From: Flavobacterium psychrophilum
GTDB lineage: Bacteria; Bacteroidota; Bacteroidia; Flavobacteriales; Flavobacteriaceae
Length of the DNA: 12,211 nt
Reading direction: 5' to 3'
NCBI GenBank assembly: GCA_945866505.1
Contig: CAMBHH010000102.1
Location: forward strand, 1-12,211
Under the pieces are notes generated by a model. The model worked only from the letters and a program-made list of their open reading frames with translations. It had not been told where the DNA came from and did not search any database. Below, in pieces: positions 1-7,112 of this stretch. Numbering within the stretch: the first letter of the stretch is position 1; every line of letters begins with the position of its first letter. Both the position numbers and the translations under genes were made by a program.

Positions 1-1424
1 ATAACTTCAGTTCTTCTGTTTGCAGCTCTACCTTCTTTAGTTTTGTTTGATCCAACTGGTTTAGTTGATCCATAACCTTTATAAGAAATTTGCTCAGGTT
101 TTATTCCTCTTTGAACTAAAGCGTCAACAACTGTTTTTGCTCTTGCTTCAGAAAGGGTTTGGTTTATCTTAACCGAACCTGTACTATCTGTATGACCTTC
201 TATCTCCCATTTAGCAGTTGGATAGTTTTTCAAAACTTCTTTGATAGCATCTAAACTAGTTGCTGTTTCTGGTTTAGCAGCGTCTAACGTAGATTTACCC
301 GTTACAAAGAAAATTGCTCTTGCTTTAACTCTTAAATCTTCAACTACAGTTTGAGTTACTTCTGGACAACCTTTGTTGCTAGCAGGACCAGCTACAATAG
401 GGCAATCATCTTCTAAATCTGGCACACCATCTTTGTCACCATCCAATACTGGACAACCACCATTAGATTTAGGACCAGCTACAGTAGGGCATTTATCATC
501 TTTGTCTGCTAATCCATCGCCATCAGTATCAGGACAACCTTTAAAAGCTGCTAAACCTGCAGTGTCAGGACAAGCATCATCTTTGTCAGCAATTCCGTCT
601 CCATCTTTATCTGGACATCCGTTTAATGCAGCTAAACCAAATTCTGTTGGACAAGCATCGCTACCGTCTATTATTCCATCTCCGTCAGTATCAGGGCAAC
701 CGTTGAATTGTTTTAATCCAGCAACTTCTGGACAGGCATCGTCTTTATCATAAATTCCATCTCCGTCAGTATCTTTACCTCCAAATTGGAAAGTTATACC
801 AGCAGTATGTTGAAAATGGCTTGGCTCGCCCGGAACTGTAATATCGCCACCATTTCGCTCGCCACCTATTAGTTGACTCATCTTGTATGTAGTTTCTAAT
901 GCCAAACCAATATTTTCAGTAAACCAAAAGGTCAAACCAGCTCCTGCATTAGCTGTTGGATAACCATTGTCGCCAAACTTGGTATAACCACCGCCAAGAT
1001 GCAACGATGGATCGATTGTTTTGGACCCAATTAAATTCATAAAACTGTATTTTACATTGGCATCAATACCATAATACATCAAATTTCCTGGATTAGTAGT
1101 TACAAAATCTGCAGTAGTTGGATCGTAATAAACGTATTTGGTAATATTGTTTATTGACCCTTGAATTCCAACAGATAAACTTTTCCCAACAGATCGTGAT
1201 AAACTCAAATATGACACTGATGGAAGGATATTCCAATTTTCCTTTACTTTAAAGGGTTGAGAAAGCACCGTGTTAATTGAGCTTGCAGGATTGTCCGCGC
1301 CAGCTCTGGTATCAACAGCGTTTATTCCAAATGAAAGTGCCCATGGATTGTTGCTGTTTTGTGCGTGCGAGCTAATCGCTAACACCATCATTACAGCAAA
1401 TAAAATTTTGTTAAGATGTTTCAT
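1..1424 (-). CDS. OmpA-family outer membrane protein with TSP3 repeats (3' end beyond window)
   Basis: Surface protein that probably ties the outer membrane to peptidoglycan. The frame opens at ATG 1424-1422 and stays open to the left edge, giving 474 visible residues; the end is missing, probably only a few residues. Residues 1-22 form a signal peptide (MKHLNKILFAVMMVLAISSHAQ-like, with SHA|Q as likely cleavage). Residues about 23-216 are a beta-barrel rich in alternating aromatic and glycine strands, ending TAGITFQFGG. Residues 218-354 are five thrombospondin type 3 repeats. From about residue 362 comes an OmpA C-terminal domain: GHTDSTG places an aspartate at 413 and NQTLSEARAKTV an arginine at 428, the pair that in this family binds the diaminopimelate of peptidoglycan. 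The barrel's ligand or transport role cannot be told. It has its own promoter and is probably monocistronic. Family assignment is firm; the exact job is not. Confidence 0.93.
   Translation of the reverse strand, partial: MKHLNKILFAVMMVLAISSHAQNSNNPWALSFGINAVDTRAGADNPASSINTVLSQPFKVKENWNILPSVSYLSLSRSVGKSLSVGIQGSINNITKYVYYDPTTADFVTTNPGNLMYYGIDANVKYSFMNLIGSKTIDPSLHLGGGYTKFGDNGYPTANAGAGLTFWFTENIGLALETTYKMSQLIGGERNGGDITVPGEPSHFQHTAGITFQFGGKDTDGDGIYDKDDACPEVAGLKQFNGCPDTDGDGIIDGSDACPTEFGLAALNGCPDKDGDGIADKDDACPDTAGLAAFKGCPDTDGDGLADKDDKCPTVAGPKSNGGCPVLDGDKDGVPDLEDDCPIVAGPASNKGCPEVTQTVVEDLRVKARAIFFVTGKSTLDAAKPETATSLDAIKEVLKNYPTAKWEIEGHTDSTGSVKINQTLSEARAKTVVDALVQRGIKPEQISYKGYGSTKPVGSNKTKEGRAANRRTEV
363..773 (-). 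repeat. Five tandem thrombospondin type 3 (calcium-binding) repeats within the OmpA-family gene
   Basis: Five consecutive coding units of about 25-29 codons (residues 218-354 of the OmpA-family protein). Each has a D-x-D-G-D-G-x-x-D-x-x-D core, then a CP, and closes with a GCP. Examples are DTDGDGIYDKDDACP and DTDGDGLADKDDKCP. The last unit is slightly different (LDGDKDGVPDLEDDCP). In TSP3 modules the aspartates bind calcium and the cysteines form disulphides, making a stiff linker; here it lies between barrel and peptidoglycan-binding domain. The DNA units are similar but diverged, so this is a protein-level repeat that could still recombine. Confidence 0.9.
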
Positions 1425-1462
1425 ACTTAGTTAGTTTAATTACAAATAAATTAATTTTAGGA

Positions 1463-1494
1463 CAAATGTAATAAGTAATTTTTTAACTACAAAA
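1463..1494 (-). promoter_or_regulatory. Promoter of the OmpA-family gene (Bacteroidota -33/-7 type)
   Basis: Reading the minus strand, TTTTG (1494-1490) is followed after exactly 19 nt by TACATTTG (1470-1463), a full match to the Bacteroidota -7 consensus TAnnTTTG with the usual -33 TTG and spacing. Transcription should start near 1456, leaving a leader of about 30 nt that is A/T-rich and has no Shine-Dalgarno sequence, as is normal for this phylum. Confidence 0.75.
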
Positions 1495-1535
1495 CAAAAA
1501 GTTAAAAAAACACTAAAAAAGTTAATAAAAAGTAA

Positions 1536-2026
1536 CTACATCATACGATTGAGAAGTATTCGAACTTTAATGAAAAGCTTTAGGGCAATATTTATCTTCT
1601 TTTTTGGTTAGGAAGTTGATATATACAATCTAATTCTTACTTTTTCTTTTGGAACATAATGGGAAAAGAACCCACTGACATATTTTCCGTTTTTTAGTAT
1701 TTGTTTGTCATTGATTGAGATGATTTTGCTTCACAAAGCATCGTTGGCTCCTTTGCAGAATCTCCGCCAACAATATAAAATTCTGCTATTTTCGCAGCAA
1801 CTTTGAAATATTTTATGGTCCATTCCTGTTTATCTCTACTTTCCTCTCTTTTTCCAAAAATAAAAGAACGTGATGAAAGCTCAAACTATTGATGGTATTA
1901 ACAAATACGAAAATAATGGGGTCTGGAACCTTGACGCAACAATTTGATAATTTCTTTTTTAAACATACTGTTAGCTTTCATAGTTTGGAGTTCGGTTTGC
2001 AAATAATCTTTTATTTTTCCGTATAT
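1536..2026 (-). pseudogene. kbl: kbl pseudogene (glycine C-acetyltransferase / 2-amino-3-ketobutyrate CoA ligase remnant)
   Basis: Degenerate remnant of the PLP enzyme that cleaves 2-amino-3-ketobutyrate to glycine and acetyl-CoA in threonine breakdown. Pieces match Kbl in order. First, IYGKIKDYLQTELQ plus FKKE (from 2026) is the N terminus, with ATA where ATG is expected. Second, EIIKLLRQGSRPH (about 1950-1915) corresponds to the KEVVEWLRQRSRP region about two thirds along. Third, shifted, LFSYLLIPSIV (1916-1884) matches LFSN-LAPAIV and is followed by TGA. Fourth, shifted, SRDKQEWTIKYFK, IVGGDSA and TMLCEAKSSQSM (1837-1705). Fifth, shifted, LKNGKYVSGFFSHYVPKEKV and RIRLYIS (about 1697-1611), an in-frame TAA (1608-1610), then IALKLFIKV to a TAG at 1536-1538. 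About 240 codons, including the PLP-lysine region, are deleted, so it cannot be active. It lies 33 bp after the helicase-nuclease gene, suggesting former co-transcription. Confidence 0.85.
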
Positions 2027-2059
2027 ATTTTTGGCCCTTAAGTGTAGGAGTCGCTAAGA

Positions 2060-5000
2060 TTACTGCAAATTTACCACACGTATTTCTTCTCCTATATATA
2101 TAATTGATTTTTTTACAACTTTGTAACCCATAAGTTCAATAGCTCTTTGATAATTTTCTAATTGCAATTGATAATCAGGATTATGCGTTCCTGTTTTGTA
2201 ATCTAATAGATAAACATCTTTGTTTTGTACTAACACCATTCGGTCTGGTTTGATGGTTTTGCCTTCTTTTTTAATAATCGTTTGCTCATTCAACACTTCA
2301 TTTCCTTCGTCAAAACAAATCGAAAGCTCAGAATGATTCACAATTTCTAGAATTGTTTTATATGCGGTTTCTTTTTGATTAAAAGTAATTAAACCACTTT
2401 CAATAGCTTTTGTAATTGCCAAATCGATATCCTTTTTGGTTTTCACAAAGGACAAAATCTCGTGAACTATATTTCCATATTCTATAGCTTTCTGCTGACG
2501 CGTTCCCCACATTACTGATTCGCGTTGTGCAATTTTAATGTTTTTAGGATTCAAAATATCTGAAACCTGAGGAATGGCTTTAAATTCTTTTTGCTTTTTG
2601 CTTTCTGGAGATAGTTTTTGTGGGTTTCCAAAATGATATTCAAGTTTATTTTCTTCAAAGACTCTTTTTTTAATTAAATATTTAATGAAAAAAGTTGCCA
2701 TATTGTTTTGATAATTCCCTTCTTTATTAGGCTTGGAAAGAGTAGAAACAACATATAATTGCTCTTCGGCGCGAGTTAAGGCCACATACAAAACATTGAT
2801 ATTGTCAAGCAATTGTTCTTGAGATTTTGTAGTGTAAGTTGCTTTTGCATCTTCGCCAAAACCTTCAACAGCTTTGCTATTATCTATTAAAGCTTTGTGC
2901 AAATTAATTTTTTCATCCTCAAAATTAAGCCAAAGTTTATCCTTTTTTTGCAAGCTGTAATTTTCTTCGGCGAACGGAAAAATAACCACTGGAAACTCTA
3001 ATCCTTTTGATTTGTGAATGCTCATAATTTGCACTGCATCGCTGCCTTCGGGAGATGGAATTTTAATTTTTGTAGCTGTTTTGTCCCAATAATCCAAAAA
3101 ATCGGCAATCCCCGCTTGGTTCCGAACATCTCTTTCTAAAATAATGTCGAGAAAATATTGAATATAAGCCCCGCCAGCTTTTGGTGCCAAAAACTTAGAA
3201 ACAATTATTTCAACTGCTTCATACAATGATTTTTTTCTGATATCTGCGAAAGAAGCATTAAAACCAAAGTCTTCAAGCCATTTCTCGAATTCCGTTTCAT
3301 TCTTTTTCATTCCATTCGCAATAAAATCGTGAATTGGAAATTTGCCTGTATTATTTCGTGCTAAATATTCTAAAAAATTTGCCTTTGATTCTGAATCATT
3401 ATTGTTTTTTAAGTATTTCAAAAAATGAATGATAAATCGAACTTCAGTAGCGTTTTTTATCAATAAAGATTCTGACGAAAGTATCGGAATACCTTGTTCT
3501 ATAAGATAATTTGCAATTGCAGTTCCGTTTTTATTATGACGAATTAAAACGGCGATATCACTATATTTAAATCCTTTTTGTCGAACATCTAAAATCGTTT
3601 TTAATGTTGCTCTTACATACAAATCCGTCTTATTCAATTCTTCCTCTTCGCCATCACTTTCTTCAATTTCTGGAATAAAGGAAATATGTACATAACCACC
3701 CGTTTTCGCATTGCTTTTTTGATGGCTATGATTGGCGTATAAATCTTTATAATCGTCGTTTTGGAATTCATTAGACAGCAATTGGAAAATCTCGTTGTTG
3801 AATTCGATTATTTGCGTATAAGAACGGTAATTTTTGTCTAAATGTTCTAATACTTTATCGGGATTATTGAATGGATTGTGGTCTTTACTCAATTCTATAA
3901 ACTGCTCCGCTTTGCCGCCACGCCAGCGGTAAATGGATTGTTTTGGATCGCCCACAATCATTAAAGTTCCTTTTTCGTCGTCAATTTGACTGGATGTTGC
4001 GTTATCAATCAATGGAATCAGGTTTTGCCATTGCATTTCAGATGTGTCCTGGAATTCGTCAATGAAAAAATGACGGTAGCGTTCGCCCAATCTTTCGTAG
4101 ATAAATGGTGCCGGTTGATTTTGAATTTCACGATGGATAATGGCGTTGAATTCCGAGATAGAAAGCACATTTTGCTCTTCCTGAATTTTATTCAATTCAT
4201 TGCTAACAGTGTTCAACAATGATAATGGCGTAATGTTTTTCAGGAATGCTTTATAGAAATCTCTTTTTTCAAAATTCTTATAAATGCTGCCCAGAATTTG
4301 CAATAATTCTGGAATAATACTTTCGATAATCGTGCTGTCTTTGGCGGTTTTATTTATGGAAATATCCTCAAATTGTCGAAACATTTTATTTTTCGGATTA
4401 AATTTTCCATCTAGTATACTTTGAATATGATTGGGAAAAGTTCCTCTTGAAAAGGATTTTAAATCGATTCCGTTTTTTTCAATCAGTTGTAAAGCACTTT
4501 CGGCAAATGTTGAGTTTTCTATTTCTAAAACTTTACAGGCTTCTGCGAGTTTGTTTTTTATGTCAACAAATTCAGAAATGGTTTTGTCTTGAAAATGAGT
4601 GATTTCATTTCGATTGTTTTCATTGAGAACCAAACGACCGGTGTCGAGAATTTCTCTGGAAATATCCCAAGATTTGTCGTCATCGGTTTTTTCCATCGTG
4701 AAATCAATGAGTAATTTGGTTAAAGTTTCGTCCTCGCCAGCTTGTGCAATAATAGCATCAACGGCTTCAATGAGCAGGTTTTCAGTATCCAAAGTCACCT
4801 CAAAAGTCATAGGTAAACCCAAATCGTGAGCAAAAGCACGAATAACTTTATGGGTAAATTTATCAATCGTAGAAATATCAAAAGCAGCATAATTGTGTAT
4901 GATGTGCTTGATGATTTGCTGTGATTTGGTTTTGATTTGGATGATGGAAAGCTTGGTTTCTTTTGCCAAATCTTGCATTAAATCCCCTGCTTTTTGACTG

Positions 5001-5209
5001 GGTTCGTCTTTGGCAAATTCCGACAAATTCCCGACGATTCTGCTTTTCATTTCGTGAACCGCTTTGTTAGTAAACGTAATGGCGAGAATGTTGCGATAGG
5101 CGTCATTTTTTGGCGCAACGAGAATGATTTTTAGGTATTCTTTGACAAGCGCATACGTTTTTCCGGAACCTGCCGATGCATCGTATATGGAGAAAGAGGG
5201 TCTTTGCAT
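2060..5209 (-). CDS. AddA/RecB-like UvrD-family helicase with C-terminal PD-(D/E)XK nuclease
   Basis: Cytoplasmic ATP-driven helicase-nuclease of 1049 residues, the kind that processes double-strand DNA ends for RecA-dependent repair and also degrades phage DNA. Helicase superfamily 1 motifs appear in order: Walker A ASAGSGKT (residues 11-18), DEFQDT (384-389), GDPKQSIYRWRGG (from 420), MSIHKSKGLEFP (around 732) and VALTRAEEQ with arginine 813. The C terminus is a RecB-type nuclease: GNIVHEIL (histidine 916), KPDRM (aspartate 989), LLDYKTG (aspartate 1003, lysine 1005) and a QLQLENY segment. Helicase and nuclease together with no Fe-S cysteine cluster fit AddA best. An AddB partner is not next to it and may lie outside the window. 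ATG 5209 fits because Walker A starts only ten residues in. No good promoter match was seen upstream. Confidence 0.92.
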   Translation of the reverse strand: MQRPSFSIYDASAGSGKTYALVKEYLKIILVAPKNDAYRNILAITFTNKAVHEMKSRIVGNLSEFAKDEPSQKAGDLMQDLAKETKLSIIQIKTKSQQIIKHIIHNYAAFDISTIDKFTHKVIRAFAHDLGLPMTFEVTLDTENLLIEAVDAIIAQAGEDETLTKLLIDFTMEKTDDDKSWDISREILDTGRLVLNENNRNEITHFQDKTISEFVDIKNKLAEACKVLEIENSTFAESALQLIEKNGIDLKSFSRGTFPNHIQSILDGKFNPKNKMFRQFEDISINKTAKDSTIIESIIPELLQILGSIYKNFEKRDFYKAFLKNITPLSLLNTVSNELNKIQEEQNVLSISEFNAIIHREIQNQPAPFIYERLGERYRHFFIDEFQDTSEMQWQNLIPLIDNATSSQIDDEKGTLMIVGDPKQSIYRWRGGKAEQFIELSKDHNPFNNPDKVLEHLDKNYRSYTQIIEFNNEIFQLLSNEFQNDDYKDLYANHSHQKSNAKTGGYVHISFIPEIEESDGEEEELNKTDLYVRATLKTILDVRQKGFKYSDIAVLIRHNKNGTAIANYLIEQGIPILSSESLLIKNATEVRFIIHFLKYLKNNNDSESKANFLEYLARNNTGKFPIHDFIANGMKKNETEFEKWLEDFGFNASFADIRKKSLYEAVEIIVSKFLAPKAGGAYIQYFLDIILERDVRNQAGIADFLDYWDKTATKIKIPSPEGSDAVQIMSIHKSKGLEFPVVIFPFAEENYSLQKKDKLWLNFEDEKINLHKALIDNSKAVEGFGEDAKATYTTKSQEQLLDNINVLYVALTRAEEQLYVVSTLSKPNKEGNYQNNMATFFIKYLIKKRVFEENKLEYHFGNPQKLSPESKKQKEFKAIPQVSDILNPKNIKIAQRESVMWGTRQQKAIEYGNIVHEILSFVKTKKDIDLAITKAIESGLITFNQKETAYKTILEIVNHSELSICFDEGNEVLNEQTIIKKEGKTIKPDRMVLVQNKDVYLLDYKTGTHNPDYQLQLENYQRAIELMGYKVVKKSIIYIGEEIRVVNLQ

Positions 5210-5303
5210 TTTGATTTTTGATTAATCAGCATTAAAAGTAGTACAAAGATTTCTAACTTTCTATAGTTTTATAATCTTAATCATTGCAGCCAATAAATTC
5301 TAC

Positions 5304-5330
5304 AAAAAAACCTTTGGCTTTAGCCAAAGG
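5304..5330 (-). terminator. Rho-independent terminator of the HsdR_N-type nuclease gene
   Basis: On the minus strand CCTTTGGC-TAAA-GCCAAAGG forms a perfect 8-bp stem with a 4-nt loop (5311-5330), directly followed by seven T residues (5310-5304). It lies 33 bp after the stop of the 5364-6431 gene and before the start of the helicase-nuclease gene, so the two minus-strand genes are probably separate transcripts. Confidence 0.88.
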
Positions 5331-5363
5331 CAATTCAAGTTTAAAAAACAAAAAACATACTTT

Positions 5364-6431
5364 TTACTTTTCGTAAATTTCAATAGTTTTCAACAATTCT
5401 GCTGAATATTTAAAGATATCGTCTAAAGTTTGTATTTCATTTTTAGTTTCTTTTTTGTTTTCATCGAACAATCCAATGAATTTTTTTCCGCCGTTTAAAT
5501 ACAATCTGCAAACTACTTTTCGATTATTATCATCAAGAAAAACAGCAAAATATGATTGCGCATCTCTATAAGTAACTCTTGTTGCTGGAATTTTTTGTCG
5601 TAAAATAGTTTTTACAATTAAAAACCCTTCCAATTCTTCTTCGGTCGTGTTTACTTTGCTAATATCTTCCAGATTTTGTTCGGCTGAAATTTCGGCAGAA
5701 TTTTCAATTTTGCTTTTTTCGTCTTCTTTTGACAAAGCAGTTTTTAGTCTGTCGGTAATCAAATCGCTAATGTAATGCTGAATAGATTTTTTGATCAATG
5801 CTGTAAATTGTTCCAAAACTTTTGCAGTTACAACGCTAGGGTAAACTTGTTTCGCAAAATGCTTTACAAATTCTGGTGTTGGTTCTGTAAGTTCTTTGTT
5901 TAGCAAATGCTTGAGTTCATTCATAAATTTCATTTCACTTGCTGTATTTACAATACTTTCAGCATCAAAATTGGCTTTGTGAAATTTTTTCAATTCCTCA
6001 ATTTGGTTGTCTTTTATTTCGGTAATATTAAATTCTAAAAATGGTTTTTCGTCCATTTTATTAGGCATCACTAAATCGGAATAAAATCGATATACAATTC
6101 CGTTTGTCAACAAACCGAACTTTGCTTTTGAAACGTGAAAATACCTCAAAAGCTGTCCGTCGTGAACATTCAAATTTTGTCGCCAATCTTTACACTCAAC
6201 AAGAATTGTTGGGTTTCCGTCTTTGAAAATGGCATAATCAATTTTCTCTCCTTTTTTGATTCCAATGTCTGCAATAAATTCAGGAACAACTTCCAACGGA
6301 TTAAATACATCGTAACCCAGACTTTGCAAAAAAGGCATAACAAATGCATTCTTGGTAGCTTCTTCCGTTTGAATATTGTCTTTGTGCTTTGTTCGGTCAG
6401 CAATTAATTTAAGTTGGTCTTTTAAATCCAT
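5364..6431 (-). CDS. Solitary nuclease-like protein with type I restriction R-subunit N-terminal domain (HsdR_N, COG4748-like)
   Basis: Protein of 355 residues that resembles stand-alone relatives of the type I restriction HsdR N-terminal nuclease domain. Residues about 20-130 carry a PD-(D/E)XK core: a helix with EEATKNAFVMPFL, then KIDYAIF (aspartate 65) and TILVECKDW (glutamate 79, lysine 81), all catalytic-type residues intact, then FGLLTNGIVYRFYSD. The middle is helical and charged. The C-terminal about 90 residues (from EEELEGFLIVKTIL) form a second, beta-rich domain. There are no helicase motifs, so it is not a full HsdR, and no hsdM or hsdS lies nearby. A divergent XRE regulator and palindrome upstream suggest regulated expression. 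Its role is unknown; defence or DNA processing is possible. Codon 1 is ATG with an A-rich leader. Confidence 0.8.
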   Translation of the reverse strand: MDLKDQLKLIADRTKHKDNIQTEEATKNAFVMPFLQSLGYDVFNPLEVVPEFIADIGIKKGEKIDYAIFKDGNPTILVECKDWRQNLNVHDGQLLRYFHVSKAKFGLLTNGIVYRFYSDLVMPNKMDEKPFLEFNITEIKDNQIEELKKFHKANFDAESIVNTASEMKFMNELKHLLNKELTEPTPEFVKHFAKQVYPSVVTAKVLEQFTALIKKSIQHYISDLITDRLKTALSKEDEKSKIENSAEISAEQNLEDISKVNTTEEELEGFLIVKTILRQKIPATRVTYRDAQSYFAVFLDDNNRKVVCRLYLNGGKKFIGLFDENKKETKNEIQTLDDIFKYSAELLKTIEIYEK

Positions 6432-6491
6432 AATTTATTTTTTAGTTTGTTATTTTTTAGTCTTTTAAGTTTGCTCTAATTTTAATACATT

Positions 6492-6499
6492 CAAAACTA
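6492..6499 (-). promoter_or_regulatory. Possible -7 box for the HsdR_N-type nuclease gene
   Basis: Minus-strand TAGTTTTG (6499-6492) fits TAnnTTTG and would give a leader of roughly 50 nt. A second full match, TATATTTG, lies farther upstream at 6591-6584, with the weaker TTTA about 19 nt before it. Neither has a perfect -33 TTG, so which one is used is uncertain. Confidence 0.35.
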
Positions 6500-6556
6500 T
6501 AAAGGAAAAACAACACTACTTTACGGTTTTCCACATTTGGGCAAAATAAATACATA

Positions 6557-6574
6557 GTTATCATTTAAGATAAC
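6557..6574. promoter_or_regulatory. Palindromic candidate operator between the nuclease gene and the XRE regulator
   Basis: GTTATC (6557-6562) and GATAAC (6569-6574) are perfect inverted arms separated by six A/T bases, the size and symmetry expected for a dimeric helix-turn-helix regulator. The sequence AAATGATAA inside one arm recurs at 6613-6621 in the opposite orientation to the copy at 6558-6566. The site overlaps the region where both divergent promoters should be, so autoregulation plus control of the nuclease is a reasonable inference. Binding is not shown. Confidence 0.45.
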
Positions 6575-6628
6575 CATATTAAGCAAATATATAACAAATT
6601 TTGACTTGTCGTAAATGATAATTAAAAT

Positions 6629-6847
6629 TTGGAAGAATCAATACAAATACAAGTTGGCAAAAGAATTCAGAAGATCCGAAAAGAGAAAAATATAACTCAA
6701 CAGGATTTGGCAGCCAAATGTAATTTTGAGAAAAGTAATATGTCCAGATTAGAAGCTGGCAGAGCAAATGCAACACTTTCAACCCTAGAGATAGTGTCAA
6801 AAGCATTGGAAATAAATACAATTGAATTATTCAAGTTTACCGATTAG
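6629..6847 (+). CDS. Small XRE-family helix-turn-helix transcriptional regulator
   Basis: DNA-binding protein of 72 residues that is almost entirely one HTH_3 (Cro/C1-type) domain. The recognition unit spans about residues 23-44: TQQDLAAKCNFEKSNMSRLE, with the conserved glutamine 24, the NMSRLE recognition helix and alanine-glycine turn. Helices with LSTLEIVSKALEI and IELFKF complete the fold; there is no sensor domain. The only start that keeps the domain is TTG at 6629, because a TAA lies two codons upstream. It is divergent from the nuclease gene, 197 bp apart, and probably binds the palindrome at 6557-6574 as a dimer. Size and context resemble controller proteins of restriction systems, but no methyltransferase is present. 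Which genes it controls is inference. Confidence 0.85.
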   Translation: MEESIQIQVGKRIQKIRKEKNITQQDLAAKCNFEKSNMSRLEAGRANATLSTLEIVSKALEINTIELFKFTD

Positions 6848-6900
6848 ATGTTTTTGAAAGTCACAAATCTTCATTCAAAAATCTAAATTTCTTCCTTACC

Positions 6901-7000
6901 CGAATGTGCTAGCCCTGATGGTCGAATTGTTCTCACAATTACCTTTGTTGCAGGGGTTCGGCAACAAAGATTTAGCGTACAGCAGGAAATAGCTCCTGAA
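6901..7000. repeat. Hairpin-rich intergenic element, likely a dispersed flavobacterial repeat
   Basis: The 226-bp gap between the regulator stop and the likely promoter of the superoxide dismutase gene contains a block more GC-rich than its surroundings with three inverted repeats: AATTGT/ACAATT (6925-6940), a perfect 9-bp CTTTGTTGC/GCAACAAAG (6943-6969) with a 9-nt loop, and CAGGA/TCCTG (6983-6998). The flanks AGCCCTGAT at the left and GCAGGAAATAGCTCCTGA at the right resemble, from memory, the ends of a short repeat scattered between genes in Flavobacterium. No open frame runs through it. It may end transcription of the upstream gene or be a non-autonomous palindromic element. Copy number cannot be judged from one window. 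Confidence 0.5.
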
Positions 7001-7068
7001 AACCCTACTATCAAATAATTTAATAAAACTATAACGAAATAGAATTACCAATTCCAAAGTTAATTGTT

Positions 7069-7076
7069 TAATTTTG
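7069..7076 (+). promoter_or_regulatory. -7 box of the superoxide dismutase gene
   Basis: TAATTTTG fits TAnnTTTG exactly and would start transcription near 7083, about 30 nt before the ATG at 7113. No good TTG is found 17-23 nt upstream, so the -33 element is weak or an activator is needed. Confidence 0.4.
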
Positions 7077-7112
7077 AATAAAATATTTATAAATCATTTA
7101 AACAACAATAGT

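Noticed and set aside
373..753. Plus-strand open frame with serine/proline repeats (126 codons)
   Set aside because: It is antisense to the TSP3 repeats of the OmpA-family gene; its periodicity is a reflection of the aspartate-rich coding repeats.
363..773. Regularly spaced DNA repeats that could suggest a CRISPR array
   Set aside because: The units are 75-87 bp, diverged, in one reading frame, and encode TSP3 modules; there are no short identical repeats with unique spacers.
1868..1990. GAAAGCT-CAAACTAT near 1874-1888 and AGCTTTC-ATAGTTTG near 1972-1987, looking like an inverted repeat
   Set aside because: The two halves are in the same order rather than mirrored, so they cannot form one hairpin, and both lie inside readable kbl fragments.
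5364..6847. A complete type I or type II restriction-modification system
   Set aside because: There is no methyltransferase, specificity subunit or helicase motor near the HsdR_N protein.
7074..7112. N-terminal extension of the superoxide dismutase from a TTG at 7074
   Set aside because: The TTG overlaps the TAATTTTG promoter box, the added residues do not resemble the family, and ATG 7113 gives the standard N terminus.
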